A stretch of 64,000 nt of DNA. Origin: Clostridiaceae bacterium M8S5 (GTDB lineage: Bacteria > Bacillota > Clostridia > Tissierellales > MCWD3). The notes under the pieces were generated by a model that saw only the letters and a program-made list of their open reading frames with translations, ran no database searches and had not been told where the DNA came from. Position 1 is the stretch's first letter. Every line of letters begins with the position of its first letter. Of the stretch, positions 18,985-27,876 are shown piece after piece. Both the position numbers and the translations under genes were made by a program. The stretch lies in assembly GCA_029227815.1 (NCBI GenBank), contig CP118523.1, positions 4,278,001 through 4,342,000 on the forward strand, in the 5' to 3' direction.

Positions 18985-19596
18985 TTATTGTTTATATTCT
19001 TCTAAAATAAATAAAATCTCTTGCTTAACTAACTCTCTTATTTGATCTTGAGTTAGCACCATTATATTACCAAAATGCAGTGTCAACATGCCATAAACTG
19101 AACTAGTTATTATATGTGTCATCATTTTAGACTTATTAGAAGGCTCATTCTCATGCATTATGCTAGTTATAACTTTTAACACTATCTCATTTACCTCTAT
19201 AGCTTTTATACTATTTATTATTTCATTTGAAGGTTTAGATTGCATTGGATTTAAATAAAATTTGAAAATATTAGGATTTTTGAAATGATACTCAATATAT
19301 CGCATAAACAGTGTTACTAAATCTTCTACATTATAATCTTTGTCGCTATTATAGTCTTGAAACTGTTTTATGTAATCATCTCCAAAACTTATAGCTACAT
19401 GCCATAGAAGATTTTCTATACTATCAAAATAATTATAGACAGTAGCATATGAATAATCCATTTCTTTGCCTAGTCTCCTAGCTGTAACAGCTTTTGCACC
19501 TTCATTTATTAAGATTTTCTTAGCAATTTTAATATATTGCTTTCTCATTCGCAAACGCATTTCTTTATTTATCATTCTAATAAACTCTCCATCCAA
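18985..19596 (-). CDS. TetR/AcrR family regulator
   Basis: 203 residues with an N-terminal TetR helix-turn-helix (KKILINEGAKAVTARRLGKEMDYSYATVYNYFDSIENLL) and a variable helical ligand-binding part. AGAGG lies 9 bases before the first ATG; an ATG seven codons downstream with GGAG is also possible. Its stop is only 17 bases from the convergent oxidoreductase stop. No obvious target gene is adjacent. Confidence 0.82.
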   Translation of the reverse strand: MDGEFIRMINKEMRLRMRKQYIKIAKKILINEGAKAVTARRLGKEMDYSYATVYNYFDSIENLLWHVAISFGDDYIKQFQDYNSDKDYNVEDLVTLFMRYIEYHFKNPNIFKFYLNPMQSKPSNEIINSIKAIEVNEIVLKVITSIMHENEPSNKSKMMTHIITSSVYGMLTLHFGNIMVLTQDQIRELVKQEILFILEEYKQ

Positions 19597-19694
19597 TTTA
19601 ACCTCTTAATAATTAGTGTTAATTATATCACATAACTACAATATACGCTTTATATATTTTCTATTTGATATTGCCATAACTGTCATCTTAATAG

Positions 19695-20522
19695 TTACAA
19701 GCTTTGTATACTAAAATTTGTGCTATCAAAATAAAGTAACTCGCCATCTTTATAATGCCATTTTGCCTGTAACCTTGTTGGTCTATTAATATTTTTTTCT
19801 CTTTTATAATCAGATGCAATTACTTCCCAATCCTCGTATGATTTTGTTTCATCCGAAAATCTTTTTGCTTTAAAGCTTGTCATTTCATATCTTTCGTTAA
19901 AATAGAATACACCTGTTGCTGACTGTCCACGATTTGTTATAGTAGCTTCAACACTATAATTATCTAACTGTCTAAAATCAATGTTTGATTTTAATAAACC
20001 ACTTGGATGGAATATACTCTCTGCTAGATATGTTACTAATGCGCTCTTGTCCATATCTTTTCCGGTTACATCAAAAAGAGTAATATGCTTAGCAATAATT
20101 CCTTTCATTCTACCTCTTCCAATAATATATTCATCTATTCCCTCAAATGGTAAACCGTATTTGGTTGTATTTATAATAGCGCATCTTGAATTAGTTCTCA
20201 AAAAATTATAGACTGCATGTTCAATCTTTAATTTATCTTTACCTCTACCCATTTTAAAATCAGCTTCGTAAAACATAAAAATTATTGTTCCTGCATCACC
20301 TATATCGCAAAGACCATTGTTTACAAGGTATTTTTGAAGCACTTCTGGTAATTCATTTATATCATCCTTAGTAATTTTACGATTTTGTGGTAAAGATTCT
20401 TCTAGAAGCATTAATACCTTACTTTCAAACTCTTTTCTTGTCTTTGAAAATGGTAACTTAATATATATTATTATTAATATTGCTAGTATAAAGATACCCA
20501 ACAATAATTTTTTAAACGTCAT
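19695..20522 (-). CDS. Membrane-anchored protein, DUF6544-like
   Basis: About 275 residues. One N-terminal transmembrane helix (LLLGIFILAILIIIYI) anchors a beta-rich domain. The pattern LPEVLQKYLVNNG, then EYIIGRGRMKGIIAKHI, then ALVTYLAESIFHPSGLL resembles the DUF6544 family (unknown function); I am only moderately sure. The ATG at 20522 is preferred over the GTG three codons earlier because GAGGGG is better spaced. It begins 6 bases after the MarR stop, so it is the second gene of a MarR operon. Confidence 0.7.
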   Translation of the reverse strand: MTFKKLLLGIFILAILIIIYIKLPFSKTRKEFESKVLMLLEESLPQNRKITKDDINELPEVLQKYLVNNGLCDIGDAGTIIFMFYEADFKMGRGKDKLKIEHAVYNFLRTNSRCAIINTTKYGLPFEGIDEYIIGRGRMKGIIAKHITLFDVTGKDMDKSALVTYLAESIFHPSGLLKSNIDFRQLDNYSVEATITNRGQSATGVFYFNERYEMTSFKAKRFSDETKSYEDWEVIASDYKREKNINRPTRLQAKWHYKDGELLYFDSTNFSIQSL

Positions 20523-20527
20523 ACTAA

Positions 20528-20929
20528 TCACCCCTCTTCACTTAAATCTGATATATTTTGTTCTAATTTTTTCATTGTTTGATACATATCATCAACTTCT
20601 TCATCTGTTATACCTCTATACATATCTTTTATAAATGCTTGTTCCTTTACATATCTACTTTTTAGATATGCTATGCATTTATCAGTAATCTGAACTCGTA
20701 AAACTCTATTATCCTTTGCATCCTTTTTGAATTGTATGAATTCTTTTTCTTCTAATATTTTAGTGAGTTTTTTTACATTTTGTCTACTATAACCATTTAT
20801 ATCTGCTATCTCTGATAATGTAGGTTCTTTTACTCCACTTTTTAATATTGACGCAAGTAATATCCACTGTTTTACTGTGACTTCATCAAATAACTTGTCT
20901 CCAGCCTTTTGAAGCAAATTAGAAAACAA
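20528..20929 (-). CDS. MarR family regulator, N-terminus apparently frameshifted
   Basis: 133 visible residues with a MarR winged helix (PTLSEIADINGYSRQNVKKLTKILEEKEFIQF) and a C-terminal dimer helix. The only in-frame starts are weak TTG codons at 20929 and nearby. Just upstream, another frame reads ISEKKAYIFG, which joins naturally to SIFLFSNLLQ if one G is removed from the GGG at 20940-20942. A good Shine-Dalgarno (GGGGGGTGAT) precedes that other frame, whose first codon would be ATT at 20969. This suggests a single-base insertion or a sequencing error. It probably once regulated the downstream membrane gene. Confidence 0.72.
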   Translation of the reverse strand: MFSNLLQKAGDKLFDEVTVKQWILLASILKSGVKEPTLSEIADINGYSRQNVKKLTKILEEKEFIQFKKDAKDNRVLRVQITDKCIAYLKSRYVKEQAFIKDMYRGITDEEVDDMYQTMKKLEQNISDLSEEG

Positions 20930-21050
20930 GAAAATAGAGCCAAATATATAAGCCTTCTTTTCGCTAATAGTATCACCCCCCCTGCATAAGTAACTAGTTA
21001 CCTATATTTTATATATTAAATCTCTTCTTGTCAATATTTATAATTTTATC

Positions 21051-21081
21051 TTGACTCTAGAGTTACTCTATAGTTTATACT
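21051..21081 (+). promoter_or_regulatory. MerR-type promoter of the nitroreductase gene
   Basis: TTGACT (21051-21056), a 19-bp spacer and TATACT (21076-21081). The spacer region is a dyad ACTCTAGAGT-T-ACTCTATAGT with 9 of 10 matching positions. An overlong 19-bp spacer filled by a dyad is the hallmark of promoters activated by MerR-family proteins. Confidence 0.65.
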
Positions 21082-21113
21082 TAACATATAATAAAATATT
21101 GGGAGGATGAAAT

Positions 21114-22010
21114 ATGACTACTAAATACTCAAATGAAACTATGAGGCTACTTTATGAGCGTGCTAGTTGTAGGTCTTTTAAGGACAAAGAAATACCTAAA
21201 AATGTTTTAGATGAAGTTTTAATGGCAGGTATACATGGTGCTACTGGTGGGAATCTACAACCTTACTCTATAATTAAAATAACCGAAAAATCTACAAAAG
21301 ATAGGTTGGTTGACGAATGTGATATGCAACCAATTGTATCAAATGCTCCTGTTAATCTATTGTTCTGTGTAGACTGGCATAGAATAGGTCAATGGGCTAG
21401 AGCATGCAATGCTCCTTTTGTAGCCACAAATAGCTACAGACACTTTTGGATAGCATTACAAGATACTATTATAACAGCACAAAATATATGTACTGCTGCT
21501 GATTCTGTAGGTCTTGGTTCTGTATATATAGGGACTGTTGAAAGTTGTTTTATGGAGCTTAAATCGATCTTCGATATCCCAGAAGGTGTTTTCCCAGTTG
21601 TTTTATTGAGCCTTGGCTATCCTACTAAATATCCAAAACCTGCAAACAAGCTTGGTATAGAAGCAATTGTACATGAAGAAAAATACAAAGATTTGGATAT
21701 AGAAAGACTAAAACAACTTCAAGACGAAAAATATGATTATAGAACTTTACCTATGACCGAAGGTAAACTAGCTGAGATTTATGAAGTTGCTAATGATGTT
21801 GGCGGAAAAGAGTACGCAGAAAATATGGTCAATGGTATAAAGGAAGCTGGACATATCAATATGGCTCAGAGGTACTTTGGGTTACATTATAGAGCAAATT
21901 GGTCTTGTACTGGCAACAAATCTTTTATAGAAAGCTTATTGTCCTATGGTTTTACTTGGATTAATGGTATAGATTTCCCTAGTAATAAGGTAGAATCTAA
22001 AGACTGTTAA
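21114..22010 (+). CDS. Nitroreductase family protein
   Basis: 298 residues. The first 190 form a nitroreductase-like FMN flavoprotein domain: RASCRSFKDKEIP binds the FMN phosphate, GGNLQPYSIIK follows, and GLGSVYIGTVESC is the third motif. A further 80-residue C-terminal extension (residues about 215-298) is unusual for the family and not recognised. GGGAGG precedes the ATG. Its promoter has MerR-type architecture, and a MerR gene lies convergently just downstream, so the pair may form a regulatory unit. Confidence 0.85.
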   Translation: MTTKYSNETMRLLYERASCRSFKDKEIPKNVLDEVLMAGIHGATGGNLQPYSIIKITEKSTKDRLVDECDMQPIVSNAPVNLLFCVDWHRIGQWARACNAPFVATNSYRHFWIALQDTIITAQNICTAADSVGLGSVYIGTVESCFMELKSIFDIPEGVFPVVLLSLGYPTKYPKPANKLGIEAIVHEEKYKDLDIERLKQLQDEKYDYRTLPMTEGKLAEIYEVANDVGGKEYAENMVNGIKEAGHINMAQRYFGLHYRANWSCTGNKSFIESLLSYGFTWINGIDFPSNKVESKDC

Positions 22011-22032
22011 TAATACACCCTTTTATATTATT

Positions 22033-22061
22033 AAAAGAGCATTTATTTAAAATGCTCTTTT
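22033..22061 (+). terminator. Terminator of the nitroreductase gene
   Basis: Stem AAAAGAGCATTT / AATGCTCTTTT. A near-copy of this hairpin appears at 22152-22180 on the other side of a repeat element. Confidence 0.7.
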
Positions 22062-22151
22062 CAGGTTGTAGACAAAAGTCCAATTTCTGCGTTGTTGTTA
22101 AAATTGAACTCTTACTATACCCTGTTATTTTGATGACTTTGTCATCAATCT
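22062..22151 (-). repeat. Dispersed hairpin repeat, copy A (internally deleted)
   Basis: On the minus strand it begins AGATTGATGACAAAGTCATC and ends GACTTTTGTCTACAACCTG, the same ends as copies at 38790 and 40981. About 60 central bases are missing. It is flanked by two similar terminator hairpins (22033-22061 and 22152-22180). Confidence 0.75.
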
Positions 22152-22180
22152 AAAGAGAGTATTTATTTCAAATGCTCTCT
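22152..22180. terminator. Second copy of the flanking terminator hairpin
   Basis: AGAGAGTATTT / AAATGCTCTCT, a diverged direct copy of the hairpin at 22033. On the minus strand it lies beyond the end of the MerR gene and may terminate it. Confidence 0.5.
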
Positions 22181-22212
22181 ATATTTCTATGTTAGGAACT
22201 TCATCTTCTTAA

Positions 22213-23013
22213 CTACTTTAAAAGAATTTGTATCTGAGTCCTTCTCTTTTCTGCATTGTCTGTAACACAAGAGTTAATAACTAACACCTCTATTGCCGTA
22301 TCTTTAATCTTCATACCTTTGTCTTTGATATATTCCAGCAACTTTTTATAGCTACTTTCTATTGGTTTATCGTAACCAATGTGGTCTATCACGCCATACA
22401 TTCCTTCATCTAATATATAGACATCATTGTAACTGTAGTATAAACCATTTCTTTTTACAGCAAGATAATTTCGCAAACTTCTAACCCCTTTTTCGTTTAT
22501 CTGCATCAACCTTGTTGGTATATAAAATATATCTGCATTTGTATCATTCTTTTTCTCAAATTCGGATATAGTTCTTATTATTTCTAGTAAACTAGTATTA
22601 TCGTTCACATCAATAATATGTCCTTCTCTTCTTGGTATTTCAATTATTTGTGGCTTTATATAACAAGTGCCTTCTCTTGATTGCTTCATTTCCATTAGTT
22701 GCTCATCTAGATAACTCGCAACTTGATTTAGCCTATTAATTTTTTTATTCACTTCTTCTCTAATAAGCTTAAAGGAATCTTCCACTTCTTCTATTGTGCC
22801 TTGTAATAAATGTTGTATTTTTTTTAAAGGTACTCCAATTGATTTTAATGCTTTTATTTTAGTTAGCCTGTATAAACAATACTCATCATAATATCTATAG
22901 CCTGTTTTTTTATCCACTGTACTAGGTTTTAAAAGCCCTATTTCATCATAATACCTAAGTGTATGTATACTTATATTGAAAAGTTTTGACATTTCTCCAA
23001 TTTTAATCTTCAT
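22213..23013 (-). CDS. MerR family regulator with C-terminal effector-binding-like domain
   Basis: About 266 residues. The N-terminal MerR winged helix reads KIGEMSKLFNISIHTLRYYDEIGLLKP...TGYRYYDEY, followed by a coiled-coil dimerisation helix (about residues 85-120). The C-terminal 140 residues resemble GyrI-like ligand-binding domains such as those of BmrR-type multidrug sensors. The ATG at 23013 is favoured; an in-frame GTG lies three codons upstream. It follows cobI by only 20 bases, so both are probably on one transcript. Likely target: the 19-bp-spacer promoter at 21051 (inference). Confidence 0.82.
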   Translation of the reverse strand: MKIKIGEMSKLFNISIHTLRYYDEIGLLKPSTVDKKTGYRYYDEYCLYRLTKIKALKSIGVPLKKIQHLLQGTIEEVEDSFKLIREEVNKKINRLNQVASYLDEQLMEMKQSREGTCYIKPQIIEIPRREGHIIDVNDNTSLLEIIRTISEFEKKNDTNADIFYIPTRLMQINEKGVRSLRNYLAVKRNGLYYSYNDVYILDEGMYGVIDHIGYDKPIESSYKKLLEYIKDKGMKIKDTAIEVLVINSCVTDNAEKRRTQIQILLK

Positions 23014-23033
23014 ACTTTTCACACCCTAAAATA

Positions 23034-23744
23034 TTAAATATTTATCTTCTTTTTTATTAACATTGTTGAAAAATAAGGTATTTTCTTTGACTTAATTACT
23101 TCTATATCTCTTATTACTTCTTCTTCACTAGTCCCGCATTTTGACACTAAAACAAAATTATTCTCTAAATTACGCTTAATTAATTCTTCCGCGAGTTGTA
23201 CACAATTATTTGATGGTTTCATTACTATAATATTATCAAAATTGTCTAGTGCACTTGATAAATTATTGTCTACTCCTTTTCTTAATGGGACTATACAAAA
23301 GTTCTCTTCCCATTTAGAAATTGGTGTATTTACGCTACTTGCTACCGAGCAAAAAGATGTGACTCCAGGTATCGTCTCCACCTCTATATTTTGTTTTTTT
23401 ATGAATGGCATTATATACATATATGTGCTATATACTGTTGGATCTCCTAGCGTTATAAACGCTACTACATTACCTTCTTTGACTTTTTGAGCTATTAAAA
23501 GCGCATTTTCTTCCCATCTCTTTTGTAGTTCTTCATGCTCATACGTCATAGGAAAAAGTAACCTTAGAATTTGTGCCTTTTTGTTTATATAATCTTTTGC
23601 TATTTCCAATGCAAAACTATTTTTATTTTCTTTATAAGGACATATTATAATATCTGCTGATTTAAGTATTTTTGTAGCCTTAACTGTTAATAACTCTGGA
23701 TCTCCACATCCTATTCCCACTCCATATAGCTTTCCTTTTCTCAA
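23034..23744 (-). CDS. cobI: Precorrin-2 C20-methyltransferase (CobI/CbiL)
   Basis: 236-residue tetrapyrrole methylase adding the C20 methyl group to (cobalt-)precorrin-2 in cobalamin synthesis. The SAM-binding opening GVGIGCGDPELLTVKA, the FITLGDPTVYSTYMY motif and the GVTSF segment are typical of CbiL. The start is TTG at 23744 with AGAGGG upstream. No other cobalamin gene lies in the window, and the gene is paired with a MerR regulator, which is an unusual setting. No cobalamin riboswitch is visible upstream. Confidence 0.87.
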   Translation of the reverse strand: MRKGKLYGVGIGCGDPELLTVKATKILKSADIIICPYKENKNSFALEIAKDYINKKAQILRLLFPMTYEHEELQKRWEENALLIAQKVKEGNVVAFITLGDPTVYSTYMYIMPFIKKQNIEVETIPGVTSFCSVASSVNTPISKWEENFCIVPLRKGVDNNLSSALDNFDNIIVMKPSNNCVQLAEELIKRNLENNFVLVSKCGTSEEEVIRDIEVIKSKKIPYFSTMLIKKKINI

Positions 23745-23956
23745 GTTATTTTCCCTCTTTTCTCTGCTATTATTTTTATACTATTATATCTAAACAACAC
23801 ATTGATTTCAAATTATAATCTAACACTCTAACGGTATATTTTATGTTTGAATCGACGATTATAATTATGTAAATTTTTTAATTTCTTGCATCATTATACG
23901 TTTTTAAGGTATAATATTGAAGGCAGTCCTATATTACTTAGAAAGGAGTTTTTCGA

Positions 23957-24580
23957 GTGGAAAATTGGCTAGAATGGCTAGGATATTTAGCTTCACTTAT
24001 TGTATTGATATCATTATTGATGAGTTCTATCCTAAAACTTAGATGGATTAATCTTATAGGTGCTTTATTGTTTTCATTATACGGTTTTCTTATAAATGCT
24101 CTGCCTGTTGGATTTATGAACTTAGGAATTGCTTTCATTAATATTTATTATTTATTTAAAATATACCGTTCAAAGGAATACTTTAAAATATTGCCTATTG
24201 AAAACGATTCACTGTATTTTAAGAACTTTTTAAACTTTTATAAAGATGATATTGAAAAATACTCTGAAACAAAAATTGATATTGATAATTCTGACATAAG
24301 TTTTTATATATTACGTAACATGATCCATGCAGGATTATTTATAGGCTCACGCTACAATAACAATACGCTTAGAGTAAATCTTGATTTTGTTGTCCCTGAA
24401 TACAGAGATTTTAAAATAGCATCTTTTATATTTGGTCAAAACAGAGACTATTTTGTTAAAAAAGGATATTCTAAACTCATATGTTTTTCAACTGAAAATG
24501 AACACACGAAATATTTGACCAAAATGGGATTTGAAAAGAGTAGTATTGACGGTAAACAATGTTTCTTAAAAACTATATAG
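23957..24580 (+). CDS. YgjV-like membrane domain fused to a GNAT-like C-terminal domain
   Basis: 207 residues. The first 75 form three hydrophobic helices resembling the YgjV inner-membrane family (WLEWLGYLASLIVLISLLMSSI...FSLYGFLINALPVGFMNL). The remainder is soluble; LRVNLDFVVPEYRDFKIASFIFGQN and KLICFSTENEHTKYLTKMGFEKS look like a degenerate acetyltransferase fold, similarly arranged in related clostridial proteins. The start is GTG at 23957 with AAGGAG at good distance. A single-gene unit with terminator. Function unknown. Confidence 0.65.
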   Translation: MENWLEWLGYLASLIVLISLLMSSILKLRWINLIGALLFSLYGFLINALPVGFMNLGIAFINIYYLFKIYRSKEYFKILPIENDSLYFKNFLNFYKDDIEKYSETKIDIDNSDISFYILRNMIHAGLFIGSRYNNNTLRVNLDFVVPEYRDFKIASFIFGQNRDYFVKKGYSKLICFSTENEHTKYLTKMGFEKSSIDGKQCFLKTI

Positions 24581-24592
24581 AATAAATAAGAT

Positions 24593-24620
24593 GAGATTGA
24601 CTAACGGTCAGTCTCTTTTT
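24593..24620 (+). terminator. Terminator after the YgjV-like gene
   Basis: GAGATTGAC / GTCAGTCTC stem followed by TTTTTG. Confidence 0.75.
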
Positions 24621-24743
24621 GTATTGATACAATATAATAACCAACGATTTATATCTCCTTAATTAGTTGTTTACTGCTTATAATTTATATATAATAATTA
24701 TGTCTTTTAAGTTTTTTATTTTTCAACTAAGGAGGGACTACTA

Positions 24744-25592
24744 ATGAAAATGAATAGAAATAAAGCTATATTTTATCTTGTACTAGCCTCAATTTTATGG
24801 AGTATCGGCGGTTTATTTATTAAGCTAATTGATTGGCATCCTATGGCTATAGCCAGCGGTCGTAGTGCTATTGCTTCTATTGTAATGCTTTTTTATATAA
24901 AAAGGCCTTCAAAAACAGTATGCAAATATAAAATTTTAGGTGCATGCGCATATGCTATGCTCACAATTCTTTTTGTAACTGCTAATAAGTTCACTACTTC
25001 TGCTAATGCAATACTATTACAATTTACAGCCCCTATATGGATAGCGCTATTCTCTAGATGTTTTCTAAAAGAAAAAATATTAAAATCAGATTGGCTGACC
25101 ATCATAATCGTTCTACTTGGAATGTCACTATTTTTTGTTGGCGATTTAGACCGTGGAAATACTCTAGGCAACTGTATAGCACTTCTAAGTGGTGTAGCTA
25201 TGGCATTTGTTATAATCTTTTTAAAGCTTCAAAAAAAGAGCTCTCCAGTAGAAATGACTTTCTGGGGAAATATCTTAGTTTTTATAGGTGGTATTCCTTA
25301 CTTTTTCGCATCATCTGTAACTACAAAAACTATTATTTACATAATAATATTAGGTGTTTTTCAACTAGGGATATCGTACATATTATATAGCGTAGCAATA
25401 AAGTACGTTTCTGCTATTGAAGCAGTTCTTATACCTGTTATCGAGCCTTTACTTAACCCTTTTTGGGTATTTTTGATTACAAAAGAAGCGCCAGGGAAAT
25501 ATGCACTCTTAGGAGGATTTATTGTAATTATTACTATAATAGCTAATAGTCTTTATAAGCAGACTAGAAAAAAATACATACATAATGTTTAA
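24744..25592 (+). CDS. EamA/DMT family transporter
   Basis: 282-residue membrane protein with ten predicted helices in two EamA repeats, as in drug/metabolite exporters. Repeat 1 opens LVLASILWSIGGLFIKLIDWHPMAI; repeat 2 contains SGVAMAFVIIFLKLQ and ends VLIPVIEPLLNPFWVFL, a common EamA signature. AAGGAGGG precedes the ATG. Single-gene unit with a bidirectional terminator. Substrate unknown. Confidence 0.88.
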   Translation: MKMNRNKAIFYLVLASILWSIGGLFIKLIDWHPMAIASGRSAIASIVMLFYIKRPSKTVCKYKILGACAYAMLTILFVTANKFTTSANAILLQFTAPIWIALFSRCFLKEKILKSDWLTIIIVLLGMSLFFVGDLDRGNTLGNCIALLSGVAMAFVIIFLKLQKKSSPVEMTFWGNILVFIGGIPYFFASSVTTKTIIYIIILGVFQLGISYILYSVAIKYVSAIEAVLIPVIEPLLNPFWVFLITKEAPGKYALLGGFIVIITIIANSLYKQTRKKYIHNV

Positions 25593-25608
25593 CTACATGG
25601 CTATGTTA

Positions 25609-25650
25609 AAAAGAACTCAAGCATCTTTAATCTGACACTTGGGTTCTTTT
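25609..25650. terminator. Bidirectional terminator
   Basis: AAAAGAACTCAAG / CTTGGGTTCTTTT stem between convergent genes. Confidence 0.75.
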
Positions 25651-26424
25651 CTATTTTTGAAGCTCAAATATTCCATAAGTTGGTGTATCCAAAAATCCTT
25701 CATATCTTACCTTATTTCCTTGTTTCCACTCTATTGGAGGCATAGGCTCTACAAATTCTTTTAATATAAACCCTGCTCTTATGATACTGTTTATATAATC
25801 CCCCATTGTATGATGATAACTACTTGATAAGAAGTTGTCTATGTCAGAATTGTATTCTATCCATGGTTGTATATATGTTCTTTCACTCTTACATAAATAC
25901 CTAACTTTCCACTCTTCGTCTTTTGGAAAAGCTCCGTCCTTATGTTTTAGAGGATATTGAGCAGAATAAACAGGGTGAATAACTGATAATATACAAATAC
26001 CACCTATTTTAAGTATTCTATGTACTTCCTTCATAAAAGAGTTCAAATCCTTCAAGTAATGTAGCACCGTAAATGAGAACACTAAATCTACGCTATTTGT
26101 GTCTATCTGCGAAAGATTTTCTATGTCTCCTTTTATAAAATTAACCCTAGATCCTTTGCTTAAGGCTTTCTCTTTGGCTAAGGTTATCATTTCTTCAGAA
26201 ATATCTATACCTGTAACTTTCACTGGTTTATATTGCTCGAATAAAAATGAAAATCTACCTGTTCCACAGCCTAAATCAATGACTACTTTGTTATTTAAAT
26301 TTGGCATGAGTTTTTCTATTGCTGGCCATTCAATCATATTACTATAAGAATTTCTTGCGTTAGTGAAAACTTCATATGCCATCGCCATCTTGTTCCAGTT
26401 ACACTTAATATCATATTTTTTCAT
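25651..26424 (-). CDS. Class I SAM-dependent methyltransferase
   Basis: 257 residues with a UbiE/Methyltransf_11-type core. Motif I is VVIDLGCGTGRFSFLF, the acidic ribose ligand falls in VTGIDISEEMI, and motif IV/post-I region is VDLVFSFTVLHYLKDL. The C-terminal quarter (WKVRYLCKSERTYIQPW) resembles family members acting on small molecules. AGGAGG precedes the ATG. Substrate unknown. Confidence 0.85.
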   Translation of the reverse strand: MKKYDIKCNWNKMAMAYEVFTNARNSYSNMIEWPAIEKLMPNLNNKVVIDLGCGTGRFSFLFEQYKPVKVTGIDISEEMITLAKEKALSKGSRVNFIKGDIENLSQIDTNSVDLVFSFTVLHYLKDLNSFMKEVHRILKIGGICILSVIHPVYSAQYPLKHKDGAFPKDEEWKVRYLCKSERTYIQPWIEYNSDIDNFLSSSYHHTMGDYINSIIRAGFILKEFVEPMPPIEWKQGNKVRYEGFLDTPTYGIFELQK

Positions 26425-26519
26425 TCCATTACCTCCTATATTAATTCAATAAATAGATAGTATTTAGAATAATATGAGTATTATTATACATAGTGTTGAT
26501 TAATTAAATGATGTATATT

Positions 26520-26852
26520 CTATGCTTTTTTTACTACTGAAGATTTTAATTTCATTGCACCAAATCCAGGAATTTTACAATCTATATCATGGTCTCCTTC
26601 AACTAATCGTATATTCTTTACTTTTGTACCTATCTTTATTACAGATGAACTTCCTTTTACTTTAAGGTCCTTTATAACTGTAACTGTATCTCCATCGTTT
26701 AATATATTCCCATTGACATCTCTAATAGCTTTCTCGTCTTCATTTTTAGTACTCTCTGACCATTCATGAGCACACTCTGGACATACAAACAGGTTGCCAT
26801 CTTCATATGTATACTCTGAATTACATTTTGGACAGTTAGGTAATTCAATCAT
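26520..26852 (-). CDS. yjdM: Zinc ribbon protein YjdM (PhnA family)
   Basis: 110 residues from the ATG at 26852, which follows GGAGG; an upstream in-frame start lacks such a site. The N-terminal zinc ribbon has CPKC and CPEC pairs; the rest is the PhnA core with [34 protein letters not shown]. Despite the name phnA, the family is not a phosphonoacetate hydrolase and its role is unclear. Confidence 0.9.
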   Translation of the reverse strand: MIELPNCPKCNSEYTYEDGNLFVCPECAHEWSESTKNEDEKAIRDVNGNILNDGDTVTVIKDLKVKGSSSVIKIGTKVKNIRLVEGDHDIDCKIPGFGAMKLKSSVVKKA

Positions 26853-27189
26853 ATTAATTCCTCCATTTCTTTTATGCCTGAAACTATATGATATCATAAT
26901 ACATTAATTAAGACAAACATCAGTGTAATCAGAATTTATGCAACTTTTATATACTCATATATTTATCTATTGTTACTGACTATAAACTACTTTAATAAGT
27001 ATTTTACTCTAACATCATGTCTTATAAAATATAAAAAATAGCTCTGTACTATTTTTTATTTTATATTGTTACGAGTTGTCGTTTAATCTATGTATTATAA
27101 TATTCTTAACAAATTTCTTGTTTTATGTTATACTTTCATAAATAATTTATATAATCAGTTTTATTAACATGAGCTATAAAGGATGGTGA
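26853..27189. other. Divergent intergenic region
   Basis: AT-rich region between divergent yjdM and a hydrolase gene. It should hold both promoters. A short A/T-rich inverted repeat lies near 27025-27065, but I see no gene or conserved RNA. Confidence 0.4.
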
Positions 27190-27831
27190 ATGCTAAAGAT
27201 GAAAAAAGTTTTGTTTTTATGTGGATATGCATGTGAATCATGGATATGGAATGAAGTAGTTGAAGAACTACAAGATAATTTTACAATACAAAATATAGAT
27301 TGGCCTATAAACAAATGTACCCAATTTGATTCATTAAAAGACTTTGCTGTATGGATTGATAAGAACATAGATGATAATATTGATTACATAATAGGGCATA
27401 GTATGGGAGGTCTTGTCGCCTTACACTTAGCAAATATGAGATCTCATACAATTCAGAAGGTAATTTTAGTAGAAACTTTTATCACTTCACCAAGTGATTT
27501 CTTCAAAAACTTAGTTACTGATAAAACTCCAGATGAATTAAAATATAGATTAAATACAATGATGTCCAATAATAAAAGTAATTATTCAAAAAAGCTTTTA
27601 AAAGAATTAATAGATGTAAATGTTCTAAATCTTATTCAAAATATTAATAGTAAGTTATATGTAATCAATGGAGATAGGGGATGCGGTGACACAAAAAAAA
27701 TTATCAATGAGTTAAATTGGCCAAACAGCGTAAAAGAAAAAGTAGACTTACATATAGTTCATAACTCTTGCCATTTTCCAATGCTTGAAAATAAAAAAGA
27801 ACTAGTGAAAATATTATTTACTATATTATAA
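27190..27831 (+). CDS. Alpha/beta hydrolase (BioH-like fold)
   Basis: 213-residue single-domain alpha/beta hydrolase. The nucleophile is Ser71 in IIGHSMGGLVALHLA, and the catalytic His is probably in IVHNSCHFPMLEN near the C-terminus. The arrangement, LFLCGYACESWIWNEVVEEL at the start and no lid motif recognised, is like small carboxylesterases of the BioH type. The ATG at 27190 closely follows AAAGGATGG; the ATG three codons later is an alternative. Ends with a strong terminator. Confidence 0.82.
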   Translation: MLKMKKVLFLCGYACESWIWNEVVEELQDNFTIQNIDWPINKCTQFDSLKDFAVWIDKNIDDNIDYIIGHSMGGLVALHLANMRSHTIQKVILVETFITSPSDFFKNLVTDKTPDELKYRLNTMMSNNKSNYSKKLLKELIDVNVLNLIQNINSKLYVINGDRGCGDTKKIINELNWPNSVKEKVDLHIVHNSCHFPMLENKKELVKILFTIL

Positions 27832-27842
27832 TTCCATAAGAG

Positions 27843-27876
27843 AAGGACGATTCTTTCTGAGAATCGTCCTTTGTAA
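27843..27876 (+). terminator. Terminator after the alpha/beta hydrolase gene
   Basis: 12-bp stem AAGGACGATTCT / AGAATCGTCCTT with a five-base loop and a short T-rich tail. Confidence 0.75.
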
